A stretch of DNA of 64,000 nucleotides, from the NCBI RefSeq assembly GCF_013761005.1, contig NZ_JACDUS010000003.1, forward strand, positions 372,001-436,000, in the 5' to 3' direction. The translations under genes and the position numbers were made by a program. The notes beneath the pieces were generated by a model. It did not search any database, had not been told where the DNA came from, and saw nothing but the letters and a program-made list of their open reading frames with translations. The DNA comes from Desulfosalsimonas propionicica (GTDB taxonomy: Bacteria > Desulfobacterota > Desulfobacteria > Desulfobacterales > Desulfosalsimonadaceae). Every line of letters starts with the position of its first letter. Within the stretch, counting starts at the first letter, position 1. Of this stretch, positions 39,260-48,362 are shown piece by piece.

Positions 39260-39828
39260 TGATGTTTGTTGTTGTGGCCGCAACGGCCTATTTGCTGGGT
39301 TCTGTCAATTTTTCCATTGTGTTTTTCCGGGTCACCGGGCGGGGTGATCCCAGAACCCAATACAGCGGCAATCCCGGGGCCACAAATGTTTATCGCCAGG
39401 CCGGCCCGGCAGCCGCGGCTCTGGTGCTGGTCCTGGACATGGGACGGGCTGCGGCTGTTGCCGCGCTGGCCGTGTATCTTTTGGATCCCGCAGGTGTTGC
39501 ATGGACCGGGCTGGCCCTTGTTGCCGGAAATCGGTATCCCTGTTTTCATCAGTTTAAAGGCGGCAAGGGGGTGGCCAATTATCTTGGGTTTTCGGCCGTG
39601 ATCGTTCCCTGGGGGGTGCTGGCTTCGGCCCTGGCTTGGGCTGCGGGCTATTTTGCCTTCCGGATTCCCTTTATCGCCTCTTTTTGCATGGTGGCCGTGC
39701 TTGGCGGGGCCACAGTGTATAAGTGGATGCATGTTGCCCCGGCTGTTTTGGGGGGCCTGGCCACCATTGCCTTTATTGTTTTTAATCACCGCAGCAACCT
39801 GGCTGAGCTGCCGGGAAAGGACAGGTAG
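39259..39828 (+). CDS. plsY: PlsY-type glycerol-3-phosphate acyltransferase
   Basis: A 189-residue membrane protein with about five helices. SGNPGATNVYR (motif 1) and HQFKGGKGVA (motif 2) are PlsY signatures. PlsY moves the acyl group of acyl-phosphate to glycerol-3-phosphate. Its inclusion at the end of this operon implies that the chain is built into a glycerolipid. PlsX, which makes acyl-phosphate, is not in the window. The start (ATG at 39259 or 39262) overlaps the dehydratase stop. Confidence 0.88.
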   Translation: MMFVVVAATAYLLGSVNFSIVFFRVTGRGDPRTQYSGNPGATNVYRQAGPAAAALVLVLDMGRAAAVAALAVYLLDPAGVAWTGLALVAGNRYPCFHQFKGGKGVANYLGFSAVIVPWGVLASALAWAAGYFAFRIPFIASFCMVAVLGGATVYKWMHVAPAVLGGLATIAFIVFNHRSNLAELPGKDR

Positions 39829-39909
39829 CCGGCTATGGGGTTGTGGGGGTTCGGGCTGTGGGTAAAAGCCCGGGTTGTGGTAAAAACAACGCATATCTGG
39901 TTGTTTTCG

Positions 39910-39997
39910 CATGATGCCGGCCCGGTGGCGGTTTGCTCCCTGCTGACCGCTTGCGCGCTCAATGCGACTCGCAAACCGTCGCCGGGCCGGCATCATG
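39910..39997 (+). repeat. 88-bp palindrome family 2
   Basis: The arms CATGATGCCGGCCCGGTGGC and the complementary GCCGGGCCGGCATCATG enclose a loop containing CTGCTGACCGCTTGCGCGCT. Preceded by GTTTTCG. It occupies the gap between plsY and the convergent AMP-ligase gene. Confidence 0.88.
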
Positions 39998-40120
39998 GAA
40001 AGTCGTGTGCAAAAATTTGCGGCCAAAAAAACAAAGCCCCTGAGTTTTCCACTGGTATGGCTCTGCGGGTTTCTCATGTCTTCGCAGTAAACTGATCCAA
40101 GGCTTTGCAGGGCAAGAGGT

Positions 40121-41479
40121 CTATTCTGCGTCCAGGAGTTTGCGGATTTGGGTGCTGTCGTATTTGCCGGCCGGCGATACCGGGATCTGGTCGGTGAGCC
40201 GGATTTTTCGGGGCAGGGCATAGCCGGGCAGGCGGTCTGCCAGATGGCGGCGGATTTGGCCTGCAGATGCCTGTGCTGCGGCAAGGGCGCGGATTTCGTT
40301 TCCCCGGCGGCCGCTGTCGGCCACGCTCAACACCGCCGCATCCGATACTTCCGGCATCTCCAGTAAGACCATCCGGATTTCATCCAGGTCCACCCGCTTT
40401 CCTCCCACCTTGACAATCCGGTCGGCCCGGCCTTCCAGGGAAAATGCATTGGGGCCCACAACGCGGATGCGGTCACTGGTGACGAAAAAACCGTCTGCAT
40501 CCAGGGCAATCTCCGGGGATATGAAATCCGAGCAAATGGCCAGAGATCCGTTTGTCTGTTTCCATTGAATGCAGTCAAAGGGTGTAAAATGTGGTTGGAT
40601 GGTTGTGCACACCCGTGTGGCGATTCCCCCTGTCTCGGTGGAGCCGTAAATTTCTGTGATGCCAAGGCCGGTTTTTTCATAAAAGGCCCGGCTGTCTTCA
40701 GGCTCCAGCCGGGCTGCAGAGCAAAGAACGCGTGCCAGGCTCGAAGCCGGCAGATCCATGCCTGCGGCCATCCTGTAATGAAGCGGGATACTCACAAGGT
40801 AGGTGGCCCGGTGTTTTTCTATGGCGGTCTGGATTTCATGGGGGTAGGTCGGTATCCCCTCAATGACCCCGGCACCGGCCACCAGCGGGGTGAGCACGGA
40901 AAACAGCAGACCGTAGATGTGGCAGGGCGGAACTGTGGCCACAAATCGGTCCTGTTGGGTCACCTGCATTTTTTGTGCGTGATAAATGGCTTCAAAAAAC
41001 AGGTTGCCGATGGTTTTGCTCCAGGTGCGGGGGGCGGCTGTGGAGCCGCCGGTAAAAAGTTTGACAAAGACTTCCCCGAAATCCCGCATCAAAGAAGCGT
41101 CAAAAGCCCTATGCCCGCCGGAAGGCGGCACAGGGTCCACCGCCGCAACCCCCCCGGGCAGGTCTGCCGGGGCATCTGTGACAGCCTTTGAAAAACCTTG
41201 CTCCTGCCGGATCCGGGCCAGAACGGTTTTTTCACATGAATAGGGCAAAATCAGGATGGCCGGGCGGGTAAGCGCTGCAAGCAGGGCCGCTGCCATTTTC
41301 CCGCGGTCGGTTGTGCAAAGACACAAGCTGACCGGACGGTCTTTGGCAAACACATGTTGCTGAAATCCGGCGGCCATTGCATAGACGTCTTTGTAGGTGT
41401 ACCTGCCGGGTACAAAGTCATCATCGGGCCGGGCCGGGCCTGCGGCCACATTTTTCAGAATTGTGAAAGGCGGCATCAT
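40121..41479 (-). CDS. AMP-dependent acyl ligase (ANL superfamily)
   Basis: A 452-residue adenylating enzyme, compact for the superfamily (500-550). The P-loop-like TGGSTAAPRTWSKT (Pro for one usual Gly), YGSTETGGIATR, GRADRIVKVGGKRVD and the C-terminal catalytic Lys in PVSPAGKYDS (about 439) are present. It should activate a free acid for loading onto an ACP or CoA. The start at 41479 is chosen because sequence upstream in frame is antisense to the small membrane gene. It is transcribed away from fabD and towards plsY. Confidence 0.85.
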   Translation of the reverse strand: MMPPFTILKNVAAGPARPDDDFVPGRYTYKDVYAMAAGFQQHVFAKDRPVSLCLCTTDRGKMAAALLAALTRPAILILPYSCEKTVLARIRQEQGFSKAVTDAPADLPGGVAAVDPVPPSGGHRAFDASLMRDFGEVFVKLFTGGSTAAPRTWSKTIGNLFFEAIYHAQKMQVTQQDRFVATVPPCHIYGLLFSVLTPLVAGAGVIEGIPTYPHEIQTAIEKHRATYLVSIPLHYRMAAGMDLPASSLARVLCSAARLEPEDSRAFYEKTGLGITEIYGSTETGGIATRVCTTIQPHFTPFDCIQWKQTNGSLAICSDFISPEIALDADGFFVTSDRIRVVGPNAFSLEGRADRIVKVGGKRVDLDEIRMVLLEMPEVSDAAVLSVADSGRRGNEIRALAAAQASAGQIRRHLADRLPGYALPRKIRLTDQIPVSPAGKYDSTQIRKLLDAE

Positions 41480-41620
41480 GTCTTTTCGGATCAATAAACG
41501 GGTAAACAAAATCAAAAACAGATGAAAATTATCCCTTGCGGGCGGCTTTGATATAATATATTGCATTTTGACTTGCAAGCGGTTATTTCCGGAATCATTA
41601 AACCCCGTAAGGAGGCGGTT

Positions 41621-41995
41621 GTGAGCCTTTCCAGAATGCTGGCCGTACAATTGATCAAAACACGCTTTGTCCGTCGCGCCGTGCGGGAAAACGCCGGCCT
41701 GGAGATTTTCAGGAAAAAACCCACTCCCCGGGTTATTGCCGGCCTGGTTTTGATTGGGGCCAGCTATGTGCTTTGCTGGCCTGTTATCAGTGCCCTGGGA
41801 GTTTTTGCCGCCTACGTGCGCCAGCCCCTGTGGGTGGTGGCCGGCGCCCCCTTGGTTTGGACCATGACCCATTTTTTGTGCATGTTCGGCGCATATCTGG
41901 CCGGAAAGGAGCATTCCAGGGCTTTTTTGAAATGGGCCCTGCGCCTCTTTGTTGAAAAACACGCCCCTGACTGCCTTCCGGACAAAATCTGCTGA
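41621..41995 (+). CDS. small two-helix membrane protein of unknown function
   Basis: A 124-residue protein with a basic N-terminus and two membrane segments at about residues 39-62 (VIAGLVLIGASYVLCWPVIS) and 70-92. AAGGAGG stands 5 bases before the GTG start, which decides it over an ATG at 41561. I do not recognise a family. Position between the ligase and fabD suggests a membrane partner of lipid synthesis. Confidence 0.65.
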   Translation: MSLSRMLAVQLIKTRFVRRAVRENAGLEIFRKKPTPRVIAGLVLIGASYVLCWPVISALGVFAAYVRQPLWVVAGAPLVWTMTHFLCMFGAYLAGKEHSRAFLKWALRLFVEKHAPDCLPDKIC

Positions 41996-42070
41996 TTTGC
42001 CGCCCCCTGTCATTGTGATTTTCTTTTAATATCCTGTTTTTATTTGATTATATTTTGTGTTCGACATTCC

Positions 42071-42089
42071 GTGTACCCGGCTTGTACAC
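42071..42089. promoter_or_regulatory. operator-like inverted repeat upstream of fabD
   Basis: GTGTAC-N7-GTACAC, perfect, ends 21 bp before the -35 box. The half-site TTGTACACA also occurs at the start of the tetR gene (about 60896). Confidence 0.4.
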
Positions 42090-42110
42090 AAAATGCTTGA
42101 TTGGATGGCT

Positions 42111-42140
42111 TTGACTCGGGTCTGCTCATGGCGGGATAAT
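42111..42140 (+). promoter_or_regulatory. promoter of the second lipid-cluster operon
   Basis: TTGACT, an 18-nt spacer and GATAAT, 130 bp before fabD. The rest of the 41996-42269 gap is AT-rich and shows only the inverted repeat at 42071. Confidence 0.5.
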
Positions 42141-42269
42141 TCTTTTTATTTTTAAAATTCAAATAGTTGTCCTGAAAACCCATGTTTTGGTATGGTTCTT
42201 GTATGCAATATGGCGAACAAGACGCAACCATTTATCTATTATTCAAGCGGTTCGCATATGGAGGGTAAA

Positions 42270-43214
42270 ATGAGCAGCAATACGAAAACAGCAGTGGTCT
42301 TTCCGGGGCAGGGCAGCCAGAGGCCGGGCATGGGCAGGGATTTTTATGACAACGTGTCTGCCAGTCGCCTGGCTTACGAGGAAGCATCTGACGTGTTGGG
42401 TTGGGACGTGGGCGCCATGTGCTTTGGGGAAAATGAAAAAATGAATCTCACCGAGTACGCGCAGCCCTGTATCCTGGCAACCGAAATCGCGATGCTACGG
42501 GGCCTGCAGGAACTATATGGCTTTCGTCCGGATTATTTCGGCGGCCACAGCCTGGGGGAATACACGGCCTTGGTGGCCGCCGGCGCCATGCCTTTTTCAG
42601 ACGCCTTAAAAACCGTGGAAACCCGCGGCCACCTGATGCAGGAGGCCACGCCCCCCGGCATCGGCGCCATGGCAGCAGTGATCGCCAAAAACATTGATAT
42701 TGAAAAACTGCGCAGAATGCTCGAAGATCTGCCCGTGGATGTGGCCAATATCAACTCCACCGACCAGGTGGTGATCAGCGGTCATGCCGGCAGCATGGAC
42801 AAGGCAAAAGAGCGTATCAGCGGGGCAATGGAAAATCCGGAGGATATGCGCTTTGTGCCCTTAAATGTCAGCGCGCCCTTCCACAGCCGCTTCATGAACG
42901 CCATGAAGGAGGCCTTCCGGGATGTGCTGGCCGCCATTTCCGTAAGGATCAATTTTAAAAACGCCGCCCGGGTGACTTCCAATTATACGGGCCTGTTCCA
43001 TGCCGCCACTTCCGACAGGGTCATTGAGGCATTGGTGGCCCAGTTGAGTGGTTCGGTGAAATGGCGCGACAACATGCAGGCCCTGGCGGCCAAATCCCGG
43101 CAGATTTACGAGATCGGGCCGAACCGTCCCCTGAAGAATTTTTTTCGCAGTCTGGATATCCAGTGCAAGTCCATTACCAGTCTTTCGGCAGCAAAAAGGG
43201 AATTTAGTGCATGA
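42270..43214 (+). CDS. fabD: malonyl-CoA:ACP transacylase
   Basis: A 314-residue acyltransferase. FPGQGSQRPGMG is the N-terminal block, GHSLGEYTALVA (Ser near residue 97) is the nucleophile elbow, and SAPFHSRFM carries the catalytic His near 207. It loads malonyl onto ACP for the condensing enzymes. GGAGGG lies before the ATG at 42270. It opens a run of 13 co-directional genes to 52438. Confidence 0.93.
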   Translation: MSSNTKTAVVFPGQGSQRPGMGRDFYDNVSASRLAYEEASDVLGWDVGAMCFGENEKMNLTEYAQPCILATEIAMLRGLQELYGFRPDYFGGHSLGEYTALVAAGAMPFSDALKTVETRGHLMQEATPPGIGAMAAVIAKNIDIEKLRRMLEDLPVDVANINSTDQVVISGHAGSMDKAKERISGAMENPEDMRFVPLNVSAPFHSRFMNAMKEAFRDVLAAISVRINFKNAARVTSNYTGLFHAATSDRVIEALVAQLSGSVKWRDNMQALAAKSRQIYEIGPNRPLKNFFRSLDIQCKSITSLSAAKREFSA

Positions 43215-44152
43215 TGGCATTTGACAGCAACTACTGGGCGGTCATTATCGGCGGTTCCAGCGGCTTTGGCCTGGCTGCGGCCAAAAAACTGGCCGCCCAT
43301 GGTATGAATCTTTGTATTGTGCACCGGGACCGGCGCAGTGCAATGAAGAAAATTGAGCCGGAATTTGACAAATTGCGCCAGACCGGTGTGAATCTGCTGG
43401 CTTTCAATCTTGACGGGCTCTCTGATGAGGGACGGACCCGGGTTCTTGACGAGCTTTCCGGTGCCCTGGCCGATCAGGGACGCATCCGCCTTGTGCTCCA
43501 CAGCGTGGCTTTTGGCAATCTTAAGCTGCTGGGTCCTTACCCGGGCTCGCCTGTACCAAGCCAGACCCGGAACCTGCTGGCCAATGAGGCCGGAGTGTCT
43601 GCCGAGCGCATGGACGAGATTGTGCAAAGCGCGTTTTCACAAGGCTACAATGCTGTCTATCCCCTGGTTGATGACAAGGGGGATTACAGCAACCGCCAGT
43701 TTCTCGGGGCAGAGGATTTCAACCGCACCCTCCAGGCCATGGGATACAATATTGTGGAATGGGTCCAGGATATCCTGTCCAGAAACCTTTTTGCAAAAGA
43801 CGCCCGGGTGCTTGGCCTGACAAGCGAGGGAAACACCGTGGCCTGGAAGGGGTATGCAGCCATTTCCGCGGCCAAGGCTGTGCTTGAATCCGTCAGCCGC
43901 GCCATGGCTGTAGAATTCGCACCCAGCGGGATCCGCTCCAATATCATCCAGGCCGGTATCACCGATACTCCGGCGCTCCGGGCCATTCCCGGAAGTGACC
44001 GGATCCGCGCCCAGGCTGTCTTGCGCAATCCCTTCGGCCGCCTGACCACCCCCGGGGACGTGGCGGATGTGATTTATCTGTTGTGCACGGACGAGGCCGC
44101 ATGGATCAATGGTGCGCTTATCTGCGCAGACGGCGGGGAGAGGGTCGGATAA
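43211..44152 (+). CDS. SDR-type reductase with FabI-like active site
   Basis: A 313-residue Rossmann reductase. GGSSGFGLAAAKKLA binds the nucleotide. The catalytic Tyr and Lys are in GYAAISAAKAVLE with six residues between them, the Y-x6-K spacing of enoyl-ACP reductases (FabI/FabL), not the Y-x3-K of ketoreductases. It is longer than FabI (about 260) because of a mid-protein insertion. Probable role is reduction of trans-2-enoyl-ACP. It overlaps fabD by 4 nt. Confidence 0.8.
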   Translation: MMAFDSNYWAVIIGGSSGFGLAAAKKLAAHGMNLCIVHRDRRSAMKKIEPEFDKLRQTGVNLLAFNLDGLSDEGRTRVLDELSGALADQGRIRLVLHSVAFGNLKLLGPYPGSPVPSQTRNLLANEAGVSAERMDEIVQSAFSQGYNAVYPLVDDKGDYSNRQFLGAEDFNRTLQAMGYNIVEWVQDILSRNLFAKDARVLGLTSEGNTVAWKGYAAISAAKAVLESVSRAMAVEFAPSGIRSNIIQAGITDTPALRAIPGSDRIRAQAVLRNPFGRLTTPGDVADVIYLLCTDEAAWINGALICADGGERVG

Positions 44153-44155
44153 CAC

Positions 44156-45148
44156 ATGCTTTACCTGCATGGCCTGGGCCATTTTTACCCGGACAATGTC
44201 ATTGACAATCAGTTTTTAAGGGATTTGGATATCGGCAGCGATGAGCAGTGGATTCTGGAACGCGTGGGCATTGCCGCCCGCCGCACTTCCCTGCCGCTGG
44301 ATTATATCCGGCAGACCAAAAACCGCGATCCCAGGGCGGCAACCGAGGCAAGCCTGTATACCCGGGCCGGGGCCGGAGCGTCTGCTGCGCAAATGGCCCT
44401 TGACCGGGCGGGAATCGGAACCGAAGATATCGGCATGGTGATTTCCGGGACCTCTACGCCCAGATACACCATTCCCGCAGAAGCCTCTGTAATTGCAGCA
44501 GAAATTGGCATTGATGCCCCGTGCATGGACATGAACGCGGCCTGCTCAACTTTTCTGGTACAACTGGCCTTTCTTGATGCCATGGCCCCGGGAAAGGCCC
44601 CGGGTTTTATCCTGGTGGTCAATCCGGAAAACTACACCCACGTGGTGGATTATTCTGACCGCAGAGTGGCGCCTTTATTTGGCGACGGCACCAGCGCGGC
44701 CGTGGTTTCGGCCCGGCACCCGTCTTGTTACTGCTTTGAATCCTTGCAGTACGGATCTGATCCGGCCTCCTGGGACAGGGTGCAGATTCCCAGCGGCGGC
44801 CATTTCCAACAGGACGGCAGCCAGGTTCAGCGCTTTGCCATCCGTAAGGCCACAGAAGGCGTGCGCCGCCTTCAGGACGAGTACCCGGAAAACCGGGACC
44901 AATTTCGGTTTGTAGGCCATCAGGCCAACCTGATGATGCTTCAAACCGTCTGCCGCAGGTGCGGAATTGATGAAGCCCGGAATCTGCACAATGTTGTGGA
45001 ATACGGAAATACGGGGTGTTCAAGCGCTCCGGCCGTACTCAGTCAGAACTGGGAGGATCTGCAGCCGGGCGATCACATTGCCGTGGCAGTGGTGGGATCC
45101 GGTCTGACCTGGGGCCACGGAATGCTTAGCGTCAAAGATGCGGAATAA
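44156..45148 (+). CDS. KASIII-type condensing enzyme (FabH-like)
   Basis: A 330-residue thiolase-fold enzyme with the KASIII triad C130 (MNAACSTFLVQL), H255 (FVGHQANLMML) and N285 (EYGNTGCSSAP). It should start the chain by condensing an acyl-CoA with malonyl-ACP. Starter specificity cannot be read from sequence. It is 3 bp after the reductase. Confidence 0.9.
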   Translation: MLYLHGLGHFYPDNVIDNQFLRDLDIGSDEQWILERVGIAARRTSLPLDYIRQTKNRDPRAATEASLYTRAGAGASAAQMALDRAGIGTEDIGMVISGTSTPRYTIPAEASVIAAEIGIDAPCMDMNAACSTFLVQLAFLDAMAPGKAPGFILVVNPENYTHVVDYSDRRVAPLFGDGTSAAVVSARHPSCYCFESLQYGSDPASWDRVQIPSGGHFQQDGSQVQRFAIRKATEGVRRLQDEYPENRDQFRFVGHQANLMMLQTVCRRCGIDEARNLHNVVEYGNTGCSSAPAVLSQNWEDLQPGDHIAVAVVGSGLTWGHGMLSVKDAE

Positions 45149-45151
45149 CAT

Positions 45152-45715
45152 ATGCGATACCAGCAGTTTTTACAGCAGCAGCAATTTGATCTGGCCCAGC
45201 TCATCGCCTTTTCCTACGGCCGCCTGGTCAGTGACCCGCCGGCGGATTTTGATGCCCGGCTGCCGGCGCCGCCTTTTTTGATGATCGACCGGATCGTATC
45301 CCTTGAGGCCAACGGCAACAAGGGCGTGATCACGGCTGAACAGGACATCCGCCTGGACGCCTGGTATTTTCAGTGCCATTTTCCGGATGATCCGGTACAG
45401 CCCGGATGCCTGGGCGTGGATGCGGTCTGGCAGCTGCTTGGTTTCTACGGAGTGTGGCGCGGTGCATTGGGCGCGGGGCGGGCCCTGGGATGCGAGGAAG
45501 TGGTTTTCAACGGTCAGATCCGCCCGTACAATGAGGTGGTGCGCTTTGAGATCGAAGTGCTCCGGTTCAGGGAGATGAAAAGCAATGGTTCCGCCATTGT
45601 CATGGCCAATGCGCAGATTCTGGCCGACAACACTCCGGTTGCCACAGTGAAAAAGGCCCGGGCCGGGATTTTTAAAAATATCGCTGACAGCCATTATCCG
45701 AGAATTGAAGAATAA
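45152..45715 (+). CDS. fabA: FabA-type 3-hydroxyacyl-ACP dehydratase/isomerase
   Basis: A 187-residue protein with the exact FabA active-site layout: H76 in WYFQCHFPDDPVQPGCLG and D90 in GVDAVWQLLGF, 14 apart as in E. coli H70/D84. FabA proteins dehydrate and can isomerise trans-2 to cis-3 decenoyl-ACP, so this cluster could introduce a cis double bond anaerobically. Its stop codon overlaps the first heptamer of the downstream hairpin. Confidence 0.88.
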   Translation: MRYQQFLQQQQFDLAQLIAFSYGRLVSDPPADFDARLPAPPFLMIDRIVSLEANGNKGVITAEQDIRLDAWYFQCHFPDDPVQPGCLGVDAVWQLLGFYGVWRGALGAGRALGCEEVVFNGQIRPYNEVVRFEIEVLRFREMKSNGSAIVMANAQILADNTPVATVKKARAGIFKNIADSHYPRIEE

Positions 45716-45789
45716 GTGTTAAGTTTTAAGTGTTAAGTTTTAAGATAAAAAACGGATTTTTAACACTTAACACTTAACACTTAAAACTT
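45714..45789. repeat. inverted heptamer arrays forming a hairpin
   Basis: Left: AAGTGTT, AAGTTTT, AAGTGTT, AAGTTTT (45714-45741). Right: AACACTT three times, then AAAACTT (45762-45789). The two arrays are inverted complements, about 28 bp each, with a 20-nt loop. The only large gap inside the 13-gene run, between fabA and fabG. Confidence 0.9.
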
Positions 45790-45807
45790 TTCCGAACCGA
45801 GGTATAT

Positions 45808-46569
45808 ATGACCGATATAGAAAAGACATGCGCTGACAAGCCTGTGGCCCTTGTCACCGGCGGGGCCGGGGGCATTGGCGCGGCCTGCTGCCGTGCGCTT
45901 TGCGACAAAGGCTTTTGCGTAGCCATTCATTTCCGCAAAAGCGCAGAACCCGCTCAAAAACTGCTGGCAGAACTTCAGGCCGGGGGCGGGGCCGGTTTTC
46001 TGCTTCAGGCGGATCTGGCCTCTGCCGAACAGATCGATGCAATGGTCAATGAGATCAAAAAACAGGCCGGCCGTGTGGACGTGCTGGTCAACAATGCGGG
46101 TTTTACCTTAAATGACATGATCCTGACCATGAAACTCGATGATTTTGACGCCCAGCGAAGCGTGGGGCGCGGGGCCTGGTATCTGACCAAGCGGGTGTTG
46201 CGGGTATTTATGTTCCGGCGGGCATCCGGACGGATCATCAATATTTCCAGTGTAGTGGGACATACCGGCAACGCCGGCCAGATCCCTTATACCATGGAAA
46301 AGGCGGCCACCGATGCCATGACCAAATCTCTTGCCAAGGAACTGGCCGGGAAAAACATCCTGATCAATTCCGTTGCTCCGGGTTTTATTGACACGGACAT
46401 GACAGAAGCTCTGCCCGAAGACATCCGCGGGCAGATCCTTTCGGCAGTGCCCCTGGGACGGATGGGCCGCCCCGAAGAAGTCGCCGAGGTGGTGGGGTTT
46501 CTGGCCACGGGCGCATCCTATATTCAGGGCAGCGTGGTCCATGTCAACGGAGGCATGTATGGGGGCTGA
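45808..46569 (+). CDS. fabG: FabG-type 3-oxoacyl-ACP reductase
   Basis: A 253-residue short-chain reductase with TGGAGGIGAACC (cofactor), NNAGFT, INISSVVGHTG (Ser) and Y-T-M-E-K (Y-x3-K). The helix that normally supplies the catalytic Asn (N-L-x-G in FabG) reads SVGRGAWYLTK, so that Asn appears lost. It may still reduce, or have a changed proton relay. GAGG precedes the ATG. Confidence 0.88.
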   Translation: MTDIEKTCADKPVALVTGGAGGIGAACCRALCDKGFCVAIHFRKSAEPAQKLLAELQAGGGAGFLLQADLASAEQIDAMVNEIKKQAGRVDVLVNNAGFTLNDMILTMKLDDFDAQRSVGRGAWYLTKRVLRVFMFRRASGRIINISSVVGHTGNAGQIPYTMEKAATDAMTKSLAKELAGKNILINSVAPGFIDTDMTEALPEDIRGQILSAVPLGRMGRPEEVAEVVGFLATGASYIQGSVVHVNGGMYGG

Positions 46570-47032
46570 TGCGCAGATGATCCAACAGGTCATGGATCTG
46601 ATCCCCCAGCAGCGGCCCTTCCGTTTCATCGACGATATTCTGGAAGTTGATGACAATCACATCAGGGCCGTCTACCGGTTCCGGGATGATGAGTTTTTTT
46701 ATCAAGGCCATTTCCCCGGCCATCCGGTCACTCCGGGGGTGATTTTGATTGAGACCATGGCCCAGGCCGGGGTCGTGGCCCTGGGGATCGCCATTTTGCT
46801 GCACCAGAACCGGCCGGTATCCGAGATCCGTGAGTTAAAGACGCTTTTTACATTTGCCGAATCCGTGGAGTTCACCGGCATGGTGGCACCCGGGGAAAAA
46901 GTCACGGTGGTTGGAGAAAAGATTTATTTTCGCAGGGGCAGTATTAAAACAAAGGTCAGCATAGAACGGCAAAACAAGCAAAGCGTTTGTACGGGCGTGC
47001 TGATGGGAACAGGAGTGAAACTCGATGCATAA
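46559..47032 (+). CDS. fabZ: FabZ-type 3-hydroxyacyl-ACP dehydratase
   Basis: A 157-residue hot-dog dehydratase with H51 (YQGHFPGHPVTPGV) and E65 (LIETMAQAG), the FabZ pair. The start at 46559 has GGAGG 5 bases upstream; it overlaps fabG by 11 nt. This is the canonical counterpart of the atypical copy at 32554. Confidence 0.9.
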   Translation: MGADAQMIQQVMDLIPQQRPFRFIDDILEVDDNHIRAVYRFRDDEFFYQGHFPGHPVTPGVILIETMAQAGVVALGIAILLHQNRPVSEIRELKTLFTFAESVEFTGMVAPGEKVTVVGEKIYFRRGSIKTKVSIERQNKQSVCTGVLMGTGVKLDA

Positions 47033-48311
47033 AAGGGTTGTTGTTACGGGAATGGGCGTTGTCAGCCCCAACGGCATAGGACTGGACAATTTTGAAACCG
47101 GACTGCGCCGGGGGGCCTCTGGGATTCGTTTTATACCCCGGCTCGAAGAGCTGAAATTCGGATGCCGGATCGGCGCCGTACCCGAAGGTTTTGACGAGGC
47201 CTGCAGCCGGTATTTTGAAAATTTTCGGCAGCAGTCGTTTTTGAGCGAAACCATTCGGTATGCGGCTGTATCCGCCATGGATGCCTGGAAAGATGCCGGT
47301 TTTCCCATTCCCGGAGACGAAGATTCCCCGGACTGGGATTCGGGCACGGTGTTTGGCTGCGGTATATCGGATATGGAGGTGATCGCAACAGAAGTGGTGC
47401 CTACGGTCAATGAGGGAAGAGTCAAAAGATTGGGCACCCGGGTGGTGGAACGGGTCATGGGCAGCGGCACAAGTGCGCGCATCGGCGGATTGCTGGCTTT
47501 GGGAAACCAGGTGACCTCCAATTCATCGGCCTGCAGCACGGGTTCAGAGGCTGTGGTGGAGGCAGTCTGGAAGATTCGCACAGGTCTTGCCAAACGAATG
47601 GTGGCCGGCGGCGCTGAAGGCGCTTCGCCCTACACCTGGAGCGGCTTTGATTCCATGCGCGTTCTGGCCAGGAAATTCAACGATGATCCTGAAAAAGGCT
47701 CCCGGCCCATGAGCGCATCCGCATGCGGGTTTGTGCCCGGCGCCGGGGCAGCGGCCCTGGTGCTCGAAGACCTGGAAACCGCTCTGGATCGGGGTGCACG
47801 GATTTATGCCGAGGTCAGGGGCGTTATGACCAATTCCGGCGGTCACAGAAACGGCGGGTCCATGACCGCGCCCAATCCCGAAGGGGTCCAGCGCTGTATC
47901 CGCGGGGCAATGAAGGATGCCGGGGTCGGCCCGGAGCAGATCGATGCCATCAACGGCCATCTCACTGCTACATTTGCCGATCCCCATGAGGTGAAAAACT
48001 GGTCAGCCGCCCTGGACCGCCAGGCGGAGGATTTTCCGTGGATCAATTCCACCAAGTCCATGATCGGCCACTGCCTGGGCGCCGCAGGTGCCATTGAAAC
48101 CGTGGCGGCCGTGCTGGAACTTGATCGGGGTTTTCTGCACCCGTCGATAAACTGCGAGGATCCGCACCCGGAGATTGCATCCTTTGCCGACCGGTTTGTC
48201 ACCCGGTGCCTGGAAATGCCGGCACTTAAAACCATTGCCAAGGCCTGTTTCGGATTCGGGGATGTCAATTCCTGTCTGATTCTGCAAAAATGGGAAAATG
48301 ATGCAACATGA
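47025..48311 (+). CDS. beta-ketoacyl-ACP synthase 3 (KASI/II type)
   Basis: A 428-residue condensing enzyme with C170 (NSSACSTGSEAV), H312 (AINGHLTATFADPHE) and H349 (KSMIGHCLGAAGAIE). The HGTST-type motif is altered to NGHLTATF, so chain specificity may differ from KS1 and KS2. It overlaps fabZ by 8 nt. Confidence 0.9.
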   Translation: MHKRVVVTGMGVVSPNGIGLDNFETGLRRGASGIRFIPRLEELKFGCRIGAVPEGFDEACSRYFENFRQQSFLSETIRYAAVSAMDAWKDAGFPIPGDEDSPDWDSGTVFGCGISDMEVIATEVVPTVNEGRVKRLGTRVVERVMGSGTSARIGGLLALGNQVTSNSSACSTGSEAVVEAVWKIRTGLAKRMVAGGAEGASPYTWSGFDSMRVLARKFNDDPEKGSRPMSASACGFVPGAGAAALVLEDLETALDRGARIYAEVRGVMTNSGGHRNGGSMTAPNPEGVQRCIRGAMKDAGVGPEQIDAINGHLTATFADPHEVKNWSAALDRQAEDFPWINSTKSMIGHCLGAAGAIETVAAVLELDRGFLHPSINCEDPHPEIASFADRFVTRCLEMPALKTIAKACFGFGDVNSCLILQKWENDAT

Positions 48312-48362
48312 CAGCATGGTAAAAACTTTTATGAAATTATCAAAAATACGGAGGTAATAAAA

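Noticed and set aside
41480-42013. N-terminal extension of the AMP-ligase by 178 codons
   Set aside because: It is antisense to the small membrane gene with an ideal ribosome site, and the family start fits the ATG at 41479.
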